In this document: piece after piece, positions 1 to 6,640 of the stretch | Layout of the letters: the number at the start of each line of letters is the position of its first letter | How positions within the stretch are numbered: position 1 is the stretch's first letter | From: Solobacterium sp. UBA1789 | GTDB taxonomy: Bacteria > Bacillota_I > Bacilli_A > Erysipelotrichales > Erysipelotrichaceae | DNA length: 8,233 bases | Reading direction: 5' to 3' | Assembly: GCA_002314515.1 (NCBI GenBank) | Contig: DCGB01000027.1 | Span: 11,382-19,614 of the forward strand | Translations under genes and position numbers: made by a program | The notes under the pieces: generated by a model | Databases searched by the model: none | What the model was told of the DNA's origin: nothing | What the model saw: only the letters and a program-made list of their open reading frames with translations

Positions 1-131
1 TTAGAATTATTGTCATATACATAAACCTTGGCATCTGGTAATTCTTTTTTAAAGTCACTGACAACCTTTTCAACCGTCAGTTCTTCGTTATAACAAGGAA
101 CAAGTATGGCAATTTCACGCTGTTTTTCCAT
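1..131 (-). CDS. Family 2 glycosyltransferase, N-terminal fragment (runs off the left edge)
   Basis: Forty-three complete codons are present, read leftwards from an ATG at 131-129. An AGAGG Shine-Dalgarno at 144-140 sits 8 nt upstream and fixes the start. The fragment opens with IAILVPCYNEE, the signature first beta-strand and nucleotide-binding loop of the GT-A fold in family GT2, and reaches YVYDNNS at residues 37-43, the second nucleotide-contacting segment of DPM1/GtrB-like enzymes. Such proteins transfer a sugar from a nucleotide sugar to a lipid phosphate or a growing glycan on the cytosolic face of the membrane. Acceptor, sugar and any C-terminal membrane helices lie outside the window, so the exact activity cannot be stated. 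It is transcribed divergently from the VTC operon and shares its 155-nt upstream region. The family call is secure; a polyprenyl-phosphate acceptor is only likely. Confidence 0.88.
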   Translation of the reverse strand, partial: MEKQREIAILVPCYNEELTVEKVVSDFKKELPDAKVYVYDNNS

Positions 132-153
132 AAATACTACCTCTTCTATCTAG

Positions 154-180
154 ATAATAATCACATTTCTATTTTAACAA
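154..180 (-). promoter_or_regulatory. Weak candidate promoter for the glycosyltransferase
   Basis: On the minus strand TTGTTA (180-175, 4 of 6 matches to TTGACA) is followed after 15 nt by TATTAT (159-154). The spacing is short for a sigma-A promoter, and transcription would begin near 147, just before the AGAGG ribosome site. A 10-bp palindrome, TATCTAGATA at 147-156, overlaps the -10 end. This is a pattern match only, in AT-rich sequence. Confidence 0.2.
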
Positions 181-207
181 AAAACCAATTATTTCTGCTT
201 ACCTTGT

Positions 208-219
208 TTTGATATCAAA
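208..219. promoter_or_regulatory. 12-bp perfect palindrome, candidate operator
   Basis: TTTGATATCAAA is a perfect inverted repeat with no spacer. It lies between the two divergent start codons, 76 nt from the glycosyltransferase ATG and 67 nt from the VTC ATG. Its position between divergent genes fits a dimeric regulator site that could act on both. No regulator gene lies in the window, and a 12-bp palindrome in AT-rich DNA can arise by chance. Confidence 0.25.
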
Positions 220-273
220 GTTATTTGCACTGACATAAACAGCATTTTCCTTTTAAGCACCAAAAAATTAGGC

Positions 274-279
274 TATTAT
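274..279 (+). promoter_or_regulatory. Candidate -10 box immediately before the VTC operon
   Basis: TATTAT (5 of 6 matches to TATAAT) ends only 7 nt before the ATG at 287, so transcription would start at or next to the start codon. The best -35 at 17-nt spacing is TTTTAA (251-256), which is poor. If the box is used, the operon's first gene would have no or almost no leader. A real promoter further upstream remains possible. Confidence 0.3.
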
Positions 280-286
280 ATTAATA

Positions 287-994
287 ATGAAGAAAAGGTA
301 TAGAAACGAATGGAAATATTTATGCAACAGTCAGCAGATAAACATGATCTGCCAAAGGCTGGATGCCGCTTTTTCCAAAGATACAAATGCCGACAATGAT
401 GGCAGTTATTTAATTCATAGTCTTTACTTTGATGACTACCTGAATAGCTGTGCCAACGAAAATGAAGCAGGCATCAATAAAAGAAAAAAATATCGCATTC
501 GCTACTATGGCAAAAACCTTAATACATTAAAACTCGAAAGAAAAGAAAAATATAACGGACTCTGTCACAAAGACAGCTGCAAACTGACAATTGATGACTA
601 TCATAATATTCTGAATAATAATTATCACCAGCTTATTTATGAAGATAAGCCACAATTATTAAAAGAATTCGCCCTGGAATGCCTTAATAAACTATTTCGG
701 CCCAAAGCCATTATCGACTATAAGCGAATAGCCTATGTCGATAAGGGATATAACATCAGGATAACCGTTGATACTCAGATAAGTACATCCAACGAATATG
801 AACACTTCCTTGATGGTAATTATCTCCATTATGGTATCAATGATGACAGATACCAGTTACTGGAATGTAAATTTGATGACATCCTGCCATCTTATGTCAA
901 ACATCTGTTATCTCTGGATAATCTCAGACAAACTTCTTTTTCAAAATACTATTACAGCTTTATAGCGCTATATGATATGGGGAAATTACGATGA
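287..994 (+). CDS. VTC-domain protein, putative polyphosphate polymerase (triphosphate tunnel fold)
   Basis: This is a 235-residue soluble protein made of a single VTC tunnel domain, the fold that in yeast Vtc4 polymerises polyphosphate from ATP. The tunnel-lining charged residues are present in order: R6-E8-K10 (YRNEWKY), SLYFDD at 45-50, R70 and R72 (KYRIRYY), E84-K86-K88 (LERKEKY), R138, Y145 and R147 (RPKAIIDYKR), R158 and D162 (RITVD), E193-K195 (LLECKF), and S219-K220-Y221 near the C-terminus. It has no SPX domain and no membrane helix, unlike yeast Vtc proteins, which is usual for bacterial members. The N-terminal motif starts at residue 6, so the ATG at 287 must be close to right, yet no Shine-Dalgarno precedes it. 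It overlaps the DUF4956 gene by 4 nt. The family is secure; polymerase rather than phosphohydrolase activity is inferred from the family and context. Confidence 0.88.
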   Translation: MKKRYRNEWKYLCNSQQINMICQRLDAAFSKDTNADNDGSYLIHSLYFDDYLNSCANENEAGINKRKKYRIRYYGKNLNTLKLERKEKYNGLCHKDSCKLTIDDYHNILNNNYHQLIYEDKPQLLKEFALECLNKLFRPKAIIDYKRIAYVDKGYNIRITVDTQISTSNEYEHFLDGNYLHYGINDDRYQLLECKFDDILPSYVKHLLSLDNLRQTSFSKYYYSFIALYDMGKLR

Positions 995-1647
995 TAAATA
1001 CAGTCATTAATTCATTACTACAGGCTTTTACCAGTTCAACTATTTCAAAATATACGATTGTAACCATTCTGGCTGTATCTTTGATACTGGCAATCTATGA
1101 ACACATCGTTTATCGCCTGGTTTCACATCGCTCTTTTTACAATAAAGCTTTTAATATCGCGCTAACAGTAATACCTCTGTTTATTTCCACCATTATCATG
1201 ACATTGCAGACAAATTACATTGTCACGCTGGGAACTATTGGCGCCTTAGCCATAATTCGTTTCCGAACAGCTGTCAAAGATCCAATGGATATGATTTATG
1301 TCTTATGGTCTGTTCATACAGGTATTATGTGTGGTTGCCAGCTTTATGAAGTATCAATTATCACTTCTTTACTGGTTACTATCGTTTTGTTAATGCTTAA
1401 TAAAGTATCTTTTGGTTCTAACCCTTATATTATAGTGTTTAGAGGCAAAGGTAATAAAGACTATAATCCATTGCTTAAACAGTATAGCCGTAAATATCGC
1501 ATCAAGAGCCGCAGCTATATAGAAGAAGAAATCGACTATGTCATTGAAGTCAGAAGTAAAAACATCAGCGAGCTTGCAGAAGCTTTAAAAAACGATGGCA
1601 TCACTAAACTGTCAGTTGTTGAATATGACAGCGAAGATATTATCTAA
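991..1647 (+). CDS. DUF4956 multi-pass membrane protein
   Basis: This 218-residue protein belongs to the DUF4956 family, whose biochemical function I do not know to be established. Hydrophobic segments lie near residues 22-43, 53-71, 74-89, 101-115 and 118-137. The hallmark motif of the family is intact at 84-100, GALAIIRFRTAVKDPMD, with R90, R92, K96, D97, P98 and D100. A charged, probably cytosolic domain of about 75 residues follows (145-218). The start overlaps the VTC stop in an ATGA arrangement, and GGGGA at 979-983 gives a usable ribosome site about 8 nt upstream. The strict placement between a VTC polymerase and a CotH kinase, with overlaps on both sides, suggests stoichiometric synthesis and perhaps a complex. 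The conserved arginines and lysine next to the membrane would suit contact with a polyanion, but that is inference. Confidence 0.85.
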   Translation: MINTVINSLLQAFTSSTISKYTIVTILAVSLILAIYEHIVYRLVSHRSFYNKAFNIALTVIPLFISTIIMTLQTNYIVTLGTIGALAIIRFRTAVKDPMDMIYVLWSVHTGIMCGCQLYEVSIITSLLVTIVLLMLNKVSFGSNPYIIVFRGKGNKDYNPLLKQYSRKYRIKSRSYIEEEIDYVIEVRSKNISELAEALKNDGITKLSVVEYDSEDII

Positions 1648-3521
1648 TGAAAAAATACATCAGTTTAATAGTTATATTATTATCCTGCCTTTTTTTATAT
1701 GCCTATCTGGCACCGCAAAACAATCAGACAGAAAAAGGAATAAAAAAACTTACTGCTTATCTTAGCCAAAACAACAACGACCTGAAAATTGACTGGTATT
1801 ACAACCAGGAAGATGACAGCTACTATCTTTTTGTTCCAGGTAATTACGACCTCAATGATTTGATAATCCATTACGAATCATCAGCTGATGTTAAATGCGA
1901 TAAGGAAATTAATCAGGTAGGCCAGTATCTTTTAAATTGTGACGGCATGGAATATAAGCTAAATGTTCGTCAGAATTCGGCAATTCCCAGTGTTTTTATT
2001 GACACCGCTTCAGGCAACATTCCTGAATCTAAAAACAATAAAGAAAAAGACTGTCTCTTTGTCCTCTATGATCAGGGCGAAATAAGTCGTTACAATATGA
2101 ACTGGCTAAAAATCAGAGGTCAGTCTTCCAGTGTATTAAATAAGAAACCTTTTACAATTGAGTTTGAAAATAAAGTCGACCTTTTTGATATGGGAGCTGA
2201 AAAAAAATATCTTTTAATAGCCAACTACATCTATGACCCAACGATGTTGAAGAATAAATTTACTTATGACCTGGGTCAAAAAGCTGATATCGAATACACA
2301 ACTGATTCAATATATGTAGACCTCTATCTCAACGGCAATTATTGGGGCAATTATCTGCTTTGTGAACCAATTGAAGTCAATGAAAACAGGGTAAATATTA
2401 CTGACCTGGAAGAACTTAATGCCAAGGTTAATGAAACAGATAAACTAAGCATTTATCAATATGAAAACAATGGTCTGGATTTAAACTATCGCGAATGGTT
2501 TGACTTGCCATCTGTTCCAGACGATATCAGCGGTGGCTACATCATTGAAGCTGAAGCCCAAGACCGCTTTTCTGCCACCCATGACCAAAGTGGCTTTTCT
2601 ACTAATCGTGGTCAATGTATGATAGTTAAAGCGCCAGAGCACGCTTCAGAAGATGAAGTTGATTATATTGCCGAACAATATCAGGATTTTGAAGATGCTA
2701 TATGTTCTATTGATGGTTATAACGAAAAAGGTCAATACTACAAAGACCTCATTGATTTCGACTCAATGGTTAAAATCTACATTATTCAGGAACTATCCTG
2801 TGATTCTGATTCAGGTGTTATCAGCTTCTTTTATTATAAAGACAAAGGTGATGACGTCTTTCATATGGGACCAATCTGGGACTACGACCGTGCTTATGGG
2901 TCAATTGAAGGCGACCGTCTGGGCACCGATTTACAGGAAAGTGACAACTGGTGGGCTAATTTAAACTATTACTGGTATAAATATGATGAACAGGATAAAT
3001 ACTTAAGAAATATCTTCTATTACGCCTGGCAGCACGAAGACTTTAAAGAAGCTGTAAAAGAATACTGGAACAATCTATATCTCCCGCTTTTAGCAGACAG
3101 CGACAATACTATAAATAAAATGGCAGATTCCATTTATTTCTCTGCCATCAACAACAATATTCGCTGGCCATTAAATCATATTTCTGATGAAAATACAATA
3201 ATCAGCAGCTACAACGAAAGCATAAACAGTTTTCAGAACTTTGTTCTAAATAGAATAAAAATTTTGACAAAGGCCTTTAACGAAGATTGTCCGTTTGGCA
3301 TTGTCTATAACAATGAACTCGATCCCGGATATACTGACCAGCGAAAAATCGTCACTATAGGCGAAACAGTCAAAATCAGCGATTTCTATTATGAAGATGA
3401 TAAACACCACTTTGTCTGCTGGAACACCAAAGAAGATGGCAGTGGCAAAAACTATTATCCTGGCGATGAATATGTAATAAAAAAGGATCCATTGATCCTC
3501 TATGCAATCTACGATGATTAG
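1647..3521 (+). CDS. CotH-family protein kinase-like, membrane-anchored, with C-terminal InlB B-repeat-like module
   Basis: This 624-residue protein is probably extracytoplasmic. Residues 1-22 form a signal anchor (KK, then a hydrophobic run). Residues about 42-110 resemble a small beta-rich domain. The CotH domain spans about 115-545, with IRGQSS (156-161), KKPFTIEF (166-173), a YDPTMLKNK segment (196-204), NGNYWGNYLL (229-238), GGYIIEAEA (296-304), and MGPIWDYDRAYG (407-418). The aspartates of WDYD fit the metal-binding site of the family. CotH of Bacillus is an atypical kinase that phosphorylates spore-coat proteins; here no spore gene is nearby. Residues about 552-624 (FVCWNTKEDGSG, then YYPGDEY and LILYAIY) match one Listeria-Bacteroides/InlB B repeat. 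The gene starts in a TAATG overlap with DUF4956, with only a weak GAAGA as ribosome site. Its TAG overlaps the stop of the opposing gene. Confidence 0.88.
   Translation: MKKYISLIVILLSCLFLYAYLAPQNNQTEKGIKKLTAYLSQNNNDLKIDWYYNQEDDSYYLFVPGNYDLNDLIIHYESSADVKCDKEINQVGQYLLNCDGMEYKLNVRQNSAIPSVFIDTASGNIPESKNNKEKDCLFVLYDQGEISRYNMNWLKIRGQSSSVLNKKPFTIEFENKVDLFDMGAEKKYLLIANYIYDPTMLKNKFTYDLGQKADIEYTTDSIYVDLYLNGNYWGNYLLCEPIEVNENRVNITDLEELNAKVNETDKLSIYQYENNGLDLNYREWFDLPSVPDDISGGYIIEAEAQDRFSATHDQSGFSTNRGQCMIVKAPEHASEDEVDYIAEQYQDFEDAICSIDGYNEKGQYYKDLIDFDSMVKIYIIQELSCDSDSGVISFFYYKDKGDDVFHMGPIWDYDRAYGSIEGDRLGTDLQESDNWWANLNYYWYKYDEQDKYLRNIFYYAWQHEDFKEAVKEYWNNLYLPLLADSDNTINKMADSIYFSAINNNIRWPLNHISDENTIISSYNESINSFQNFVLNRIKILTKAFNEDCPFGIVYNNELDPGYTDQRKIVTIGETVKISDFYYEDDKHHFVCWNTKEDGSGKNYYPGDEYVIKKDPLILYAIYDD
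3479..3499 (-). terminator. Intrinsic terminator of the minus-strand operon, inside the CotH coding sequence
   Basis: Read on the minus strand, AGGATC (3499-3494), loop AATG, and GATCCT (3489-3484) form a 6-bp stem followed by a run of T at 3484-3479 and then ATT. It begins about 20 nt after the stop of the GT-C-like gene at 3518. It lies wholly within the last 15 codons of the convergent CotH gene. The stem is short, so efficiency may be modest. On the plus strand the hairpin has no T-run, so it would not stop CotH transcription. Confidence 0.55.
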
Positions 3522-5305
3522 TGCGTCCGATTATTGGTATAAAAAAGAAGCAGATAATACATATAAGAATAATTAGGATTGTATCTCTCACCCTCTTTAC
3601 TATACAGATGGTGTTCATAACACTCGCTATCTGACAACATTGGCCAGAGATTATCATAAAAATGTTCATTATAAGTCTGAATATAAATTAGATTATAATT
3701 ATCAACTATTTCACTGACTGTCAGCTCTTTTTCATCATCTGCATCATAATAGATAAAATTTGCTGTCATACCATTTACTTCATTACGATTAAAGATATTT
3801 TCCTCATATTGCATATTAATTACTGCAACAGTAAACTGATTATCATATGTCACTTTGTTCTTAATCAGCAATTGATTAAGATCCTCCCACTCAACAGAAA
3901 CAAGCACCATAAGTAAAGGAATGACAAAATAAGCATCTTTTTTCTTTTTTGCCCACTCCACCAGCAACATAAACAACAGACAGGTACCAATAAAGAGAAA
4001 AGACTGCATATAACGATCAAAAGAAGCCAGACCCGGACCCTCTTCGCTGCCAAAAGAAAAGACATATAAGAGGCCCATGATTCCTGCATAAGATAAACCA
4101 AAAAACAGATAGGTACCACTAAACATGATGCTGTTTCTGTTTTTACCACACACAAAGAATAAAGCTATAGAAACAATAAAAAGATAAACAAAATATGGCA
4201 TCTTAAATGGATGACTTATTAGTGTTCTAAAAAAGATTGCCTGGCGATAATTGCGGAAGGCTTCTCTTTGCCACTCTTCACCCGCTCTACCTCTTAAAAT
4301 TGAAACAAGTTCTCCAAGTTTGATAGAACCAACAGAAAACTGACCAGAAATCTCCTTAATTCCAATAAACAGTTTCCAGCTGCCATAAAACAGTAAAGGA
4401 ATAACGGCCAAAAAGATAATTCCTTTGATGATCAGTTTTAAATCATATCTTTTATCGACAAAAAACAGTTTCAATAAAGCATAAACAACAATCAGGCCAT
4501 AAAAGAAAATACCCATCTGCTTCATCAGCAGAAAAGCTGTTCCAATCAGCGACATCGCAACAAATTCAAACATTGTCCATTCTTTAATCTTGTAAACAAA
4601 AAATAAACCAAAAGCACAAAACAAAGCCAAAGACCAGTCAACATAAACTGAATTATAGAAATGCGCATAATCTGACATCGTTTCTGTATTTGAAATACAA
4701 AGACCAACAAAAATAATACCAACAAGCACTATAAACGACTTGAACCAGTCCTTAAAAGTGAATTCACTGAATAAAGGCAAAAATAAAGAAAAAGAAAATA
4801 CAGCCAATCCAAAGAAACAATAAGATTCCTTGAAAGTACCACCAAAGAGACAGAATAAGGTCTCAATTAACGGATAAAGAGGCGGATAGTCCTTGTGTCT
4901 AAAAATCGCATCACTTAGTGAATAAAAAGTATCATTATTAAAACTTTCTCTAACCATTGGACCCCAGTGGGCAAATTCATCACAATGCCAAAAGCCCTTT
5001 AGACGAAATAAAAGATAGAGATAAACCACCAATAAAACAAATACTACCAAACCTGCACAAAAGAAATTATTGATAAATTCAACTCTGTTGTTCTTATTAA
5101 AAAACAGATAAACAATAAACAGAACAATAAGTATCCAGCTAAAATAATAGCCATAGGACAAATGACCCATAAAGGCAAAAATATACAAAAAAAGACCGCC
5201 ACAGATAATACTTAATGCCGCAACTTTTTCAAATCTCTGTTTAAACAGATAAACCGGAATTGTCGAAAATCCCAGTATCCATAAAATACTAAAAATCAAA
5301 GCCAT
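3518..5305 (-). CDS. Large multi-pass membrane protein, GT-C-like putative glycosyltransferase
   Basis: This 595-residue protein has about 12-14 predicted membrane helices over residues 1-470, followed by a hydrophilic tail of about 125 residues. After the fourth helix a loop carries HCDEFAHWGPM (107-117), an acidic DE motif in the first large outer loop as in GT-C glycosyltransferases, which use polyprenyl-phosphate sugars as donors. Other features of that style are DYPPLYPL (139-146), VYVDWSLAL (220-228) and SFDRYMQSF (428-436). I do not recognise a named family, so the GT-C assignment rests on topology and motif style. The ATG at 5305 lies 13 nt after the VanZ-like stop; the nearest Shine-Dalgarno-like AAGAAGG (5330-5324) is 18 nt away, so reinitiation is likely. 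It is the last gene of the operon, and its TAA overlaps the CotH TAG. Confidence 0.68.
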   Translation of the reverse strand: MALIFSILWILGFSTIPVYLFKQRFEKVAALSIICGGLFLYIFAFMGHLSYGYYFSWILIVLFIVYLFFNKNNRVEFINNFFCAGLVVFVLLVVYLYLLFRLKGFWHCDEFAHWGPMVRESFNNDTFYSLSDAIFRHKDYPPLYPLIETLFCLFGGTFKESYCFFGLAVFSFSLFLPLFSEFTFKDWFKSFIVLVGIIFVGLCISNTETMSDYAHFYNSVYVDWSLALFCAFGLFFVYKIKEWTMFEFVAMSLIGTAFLLMKQMGIFFYGLIVVYALLKLFFVDKRYDLKLIIKGIIFLAVIPLLFYGSWKLFIGIKEISGQFSVGSIKLGELVSILRGRAGEEWQREAFRNYRQAIFFRTLISHPFKMPYFVYLFIVSIALFFVCGKNRNSIMFSGTYLFFGLSYAGIMGLLYVFSFGSEEGPGLASFDRYMQSFLFIGTCLLFMLLVEWAKKKKDAYFVIPLLMVLVSVEWEDLNQLLIKNKVTYDNQFTVAVINMQYEENIFNRNEVNGMTANFIYYDADDEKELTVSEIVDNYNLIYIQTYNEHFYDNLWPMLSDSECYEHHLYSKEGERYNPNYSYMYYLLLFYTNNRTH

Positions 5306-5318
5306 ATCAATATGTCTA

Positions 5319-5735
5319 TTATACCTTCTTCTTTTTCAAAACTATAAACAAGGCCATTATAAACAAAACTCCGCAACAATAACCACCATAATCCAGCCAT
5401 ACATCCTGAACCTGAGAACCCCGATTTGAAAAAAGCTGTAAAGTCTCATCACATAAAGCGCTAAGCAAACCGCAAAACAAACAGCAAAGTGTCTTATCCT
5501 TTTCAAATGTCCTAAAAAACAAAGAAAACTCCAATCCCAAAAGCCCAAATTCACAAAAATGTGCCAGTTTTCTGACAAAATGATGAGTTATCCTACCCTC
5601 ACCAAAAATGCGCTCCAGAAACCTTAAAACAGAAAGACTTCTTAAAGAAGAAGCCTCTGAACTTTCTAAAGAATTAGAAAAGATAAAAGTTAATGTTAAT
5701 ACAATTAATATTGCTAGAAATATTCTTTTTTTCAT
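5319..5735 (-). CDS. VanZ-like family membrane protein
   Basis: This 138-residue protein has helices near residues 4-20, 55-74, 81-98 and 116-134. It carries the VanZ-like signature blocks: FSNSLESSEAS (19-29), VRKLAHFCEFGLLG (54-67) and DETLQLFSNRGSQVQDVWLDYGG (96-118), the last containing E97, Q100, R105, D111 and D115. VanZ confers low-level teicoplanin resistance in Enterococcus, but most VanZ-like proteins lie outside glycopeptide clusters and their role is poorly known. No vanHAX-type gene is present, so resistance should not be inferred. I chose the ATG at 5735, which forms TAATG with the manA stop, over an in-frame TTG at 5744 that would add three residues (141 aa). Neither has a clear ribosome site, so coupling to manA is likely. 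The gene lies between manA and the GT-C-like gene, pointing to an envelope function. Confidence 0.85.
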   Translation of the reverse strand: MKKRIFLAILIVLTLTFIFSNSLESSEASSLRSLSVLRFLERIFGEGRITHHFVRKLAHFCEFGLLGLEFSLFFRTFEKDKTLCCLFCGLLSALCDETLQLFSNRGSQVQDVWLDYGGYCCGVLFIMALFIVLKKKKV

Positions 5736-6640
5736 TAGAGCCAACTGACTAAAATCTCACCTGAACCCTCAATAACAACTTCATCATCCTGTGCTGGCAA
5801 GAAAATACTGGCGCCCTTCTGCAAATAATGATCTATAAAATAGAAACTGCCATCCAATACCAGCAAATGCTTAAAGGTTTTCTTATCAACTTTAATCGTA
5901 ACCTTATCATCAACGATAATGCTTTCACATTTAAAGTATTCATCTTCGGCAATACGAATATGCTTATTACCATCAATCATTTCAATTTTCAAAGGATGCT
6001 TATCAACGATGGTCTTACAAGGATGAATGGCATCAAGACCTTTTTCAATATGTAATTCTCTTTTATTAGCGTTTTTATCAACGCGATTGAAATCAAATAA
6101 ACGATAAGTGGTATTGGCATTCTTCTGAATCTCCGCTAAAAGACAGCCCTTGCCAATCGCATGAACTGTTCCCGCCTTAATCATTAGAACATCGCCTTTT
6201 TTAACTGGTGTTTTGTTTAATAATGAAGTGATATCACCATTCTTTAAAGTATCAGCTAATTCTTCCTTGCTGATATCTTCTTTCAAACCCCAATAGACAT
6301 AGGCATCCTTATCACTATCCAGAATGTACCAGCATTCATTTTTATCTTCATCGCCATATTTGTCTGCAATAGCCTTGTCCGGATGAACCTGAATTGATAA
6401 GTCATCATTGGCATCAATAATCTTAATCAACAAAGGAAAATTATTAAAAGTTTCCAGGTTTGAACCCCACTTTGTAACATCCTTTAGTTCAACAGGCAGA
6501 TTATCACCATCAACATGGTCAGAAAGAACCCAGGATTCTGATATTTTATCTAAATCGGAAACTGCGCCAAATTCTTTATAAATACGTCGTCCACCCCAAA
6601 GTGCTTCTTTATAAATAGGCGCTAACTCAAAATACTGCAT
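5735..6640 (-). CDS. manA: Mannose-6-phosphate isomerase, type I (class I phosphomannose isomerase)
   Basis: This 301-residue cytosolic zinc enzyme interconverts fructose-6-phosphate and mannose-6-phosphate, feeding mannose catabolism or, in reverse, GDP-mannose supply. The short Bacillus-type form is recognised by its opening ALWGGRRIYKEFG (13-25) and the metal-site residues Q84 and H86 (LSIQVHPDK), E102 (KNECWY) and H160 (AGTVHAIGKG). The active-site segment ends in TYRLFDFNR (178-186). The cupin barrel continues to the C-terminal SWL, so the protein is complete. The ATG at 6640 overlaps the stop of the HAD-IIA gene as TAATG, and GGAGA at 6652-6648 lies 7 nt upstream, a good ribosome site. 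Co-transcription with two sugar-phosphate-type HAD phosphatases is metabolically coherent, while the downstream membrane proteins suggest that mannose units may be destined for surface glycans. Confidence 0.95.
   Translation of the reverse strand: MQYFELAPIYKEALWGGRRIYKEFGAVSDLDKISESWVLSDHVDGDNLPVELKDVTKWGSNLETFNNFPLLIKIIDANDDLSIQVHPDKAIADKYGDEDKNECWYILDSDKDAYVYWGLKEDISKEELADTLKNGDITSLLNKTPVKKGDVLMIKAGTVHAIGKGCLLAEIQKNANTTYRLFDFNRVDKNANKRELHIEKGLDAIHPCKTIVDKHPLKIEMIDGNKHIRIAEDEYFKCESIIVDDKVTIKVDKKTFKHLLVLDGSFYFIDHYLQKGASIFLPAQDDEVVIEGSGEILVSWL

Noticed and set aside
1647..1712. Possible lipoprotein signal in CotH (LLSC, Cys14)
   Set aside because: The cysteine lies in the middle of the hydrophobic run and is followed by LFLYAYLAP, so cleavage there would leave a hydrophobic N-terminus. 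A signal anchor fits better.
3376..3669. Open frame of 97 codons on the minus strand across the convergent junction
   Set aside because: It overlaps the ends of two well-supported genes in another frame, has no ribosome site or recognisable domain, and has a composition typical of out-of-frame reading.
3714..3732. Possible plus-strand terminator for the CotH operon (CTGA-CTG-TCAG then CTCTTTTT)
   Set aside because: The stem is only 4 bp with a 3-base loop, lies about 190 nt past the stop and inside the opposing gene. It is too weak to call.
5319..5735. VanZ-like gene as glycopeptide resistance determinant
   Set aside because: No vanH, vanA/B, vanX or regulator genes are nearby, and the VanZ-like family is widespread outside resistance clusters.
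5828..6055. Open frame of 75 codons on the plus strand inside manA
   Set aside because: It is antisense to a strongly conserved enzyme gene, with no ribosome site or promoter and no family resemblance.
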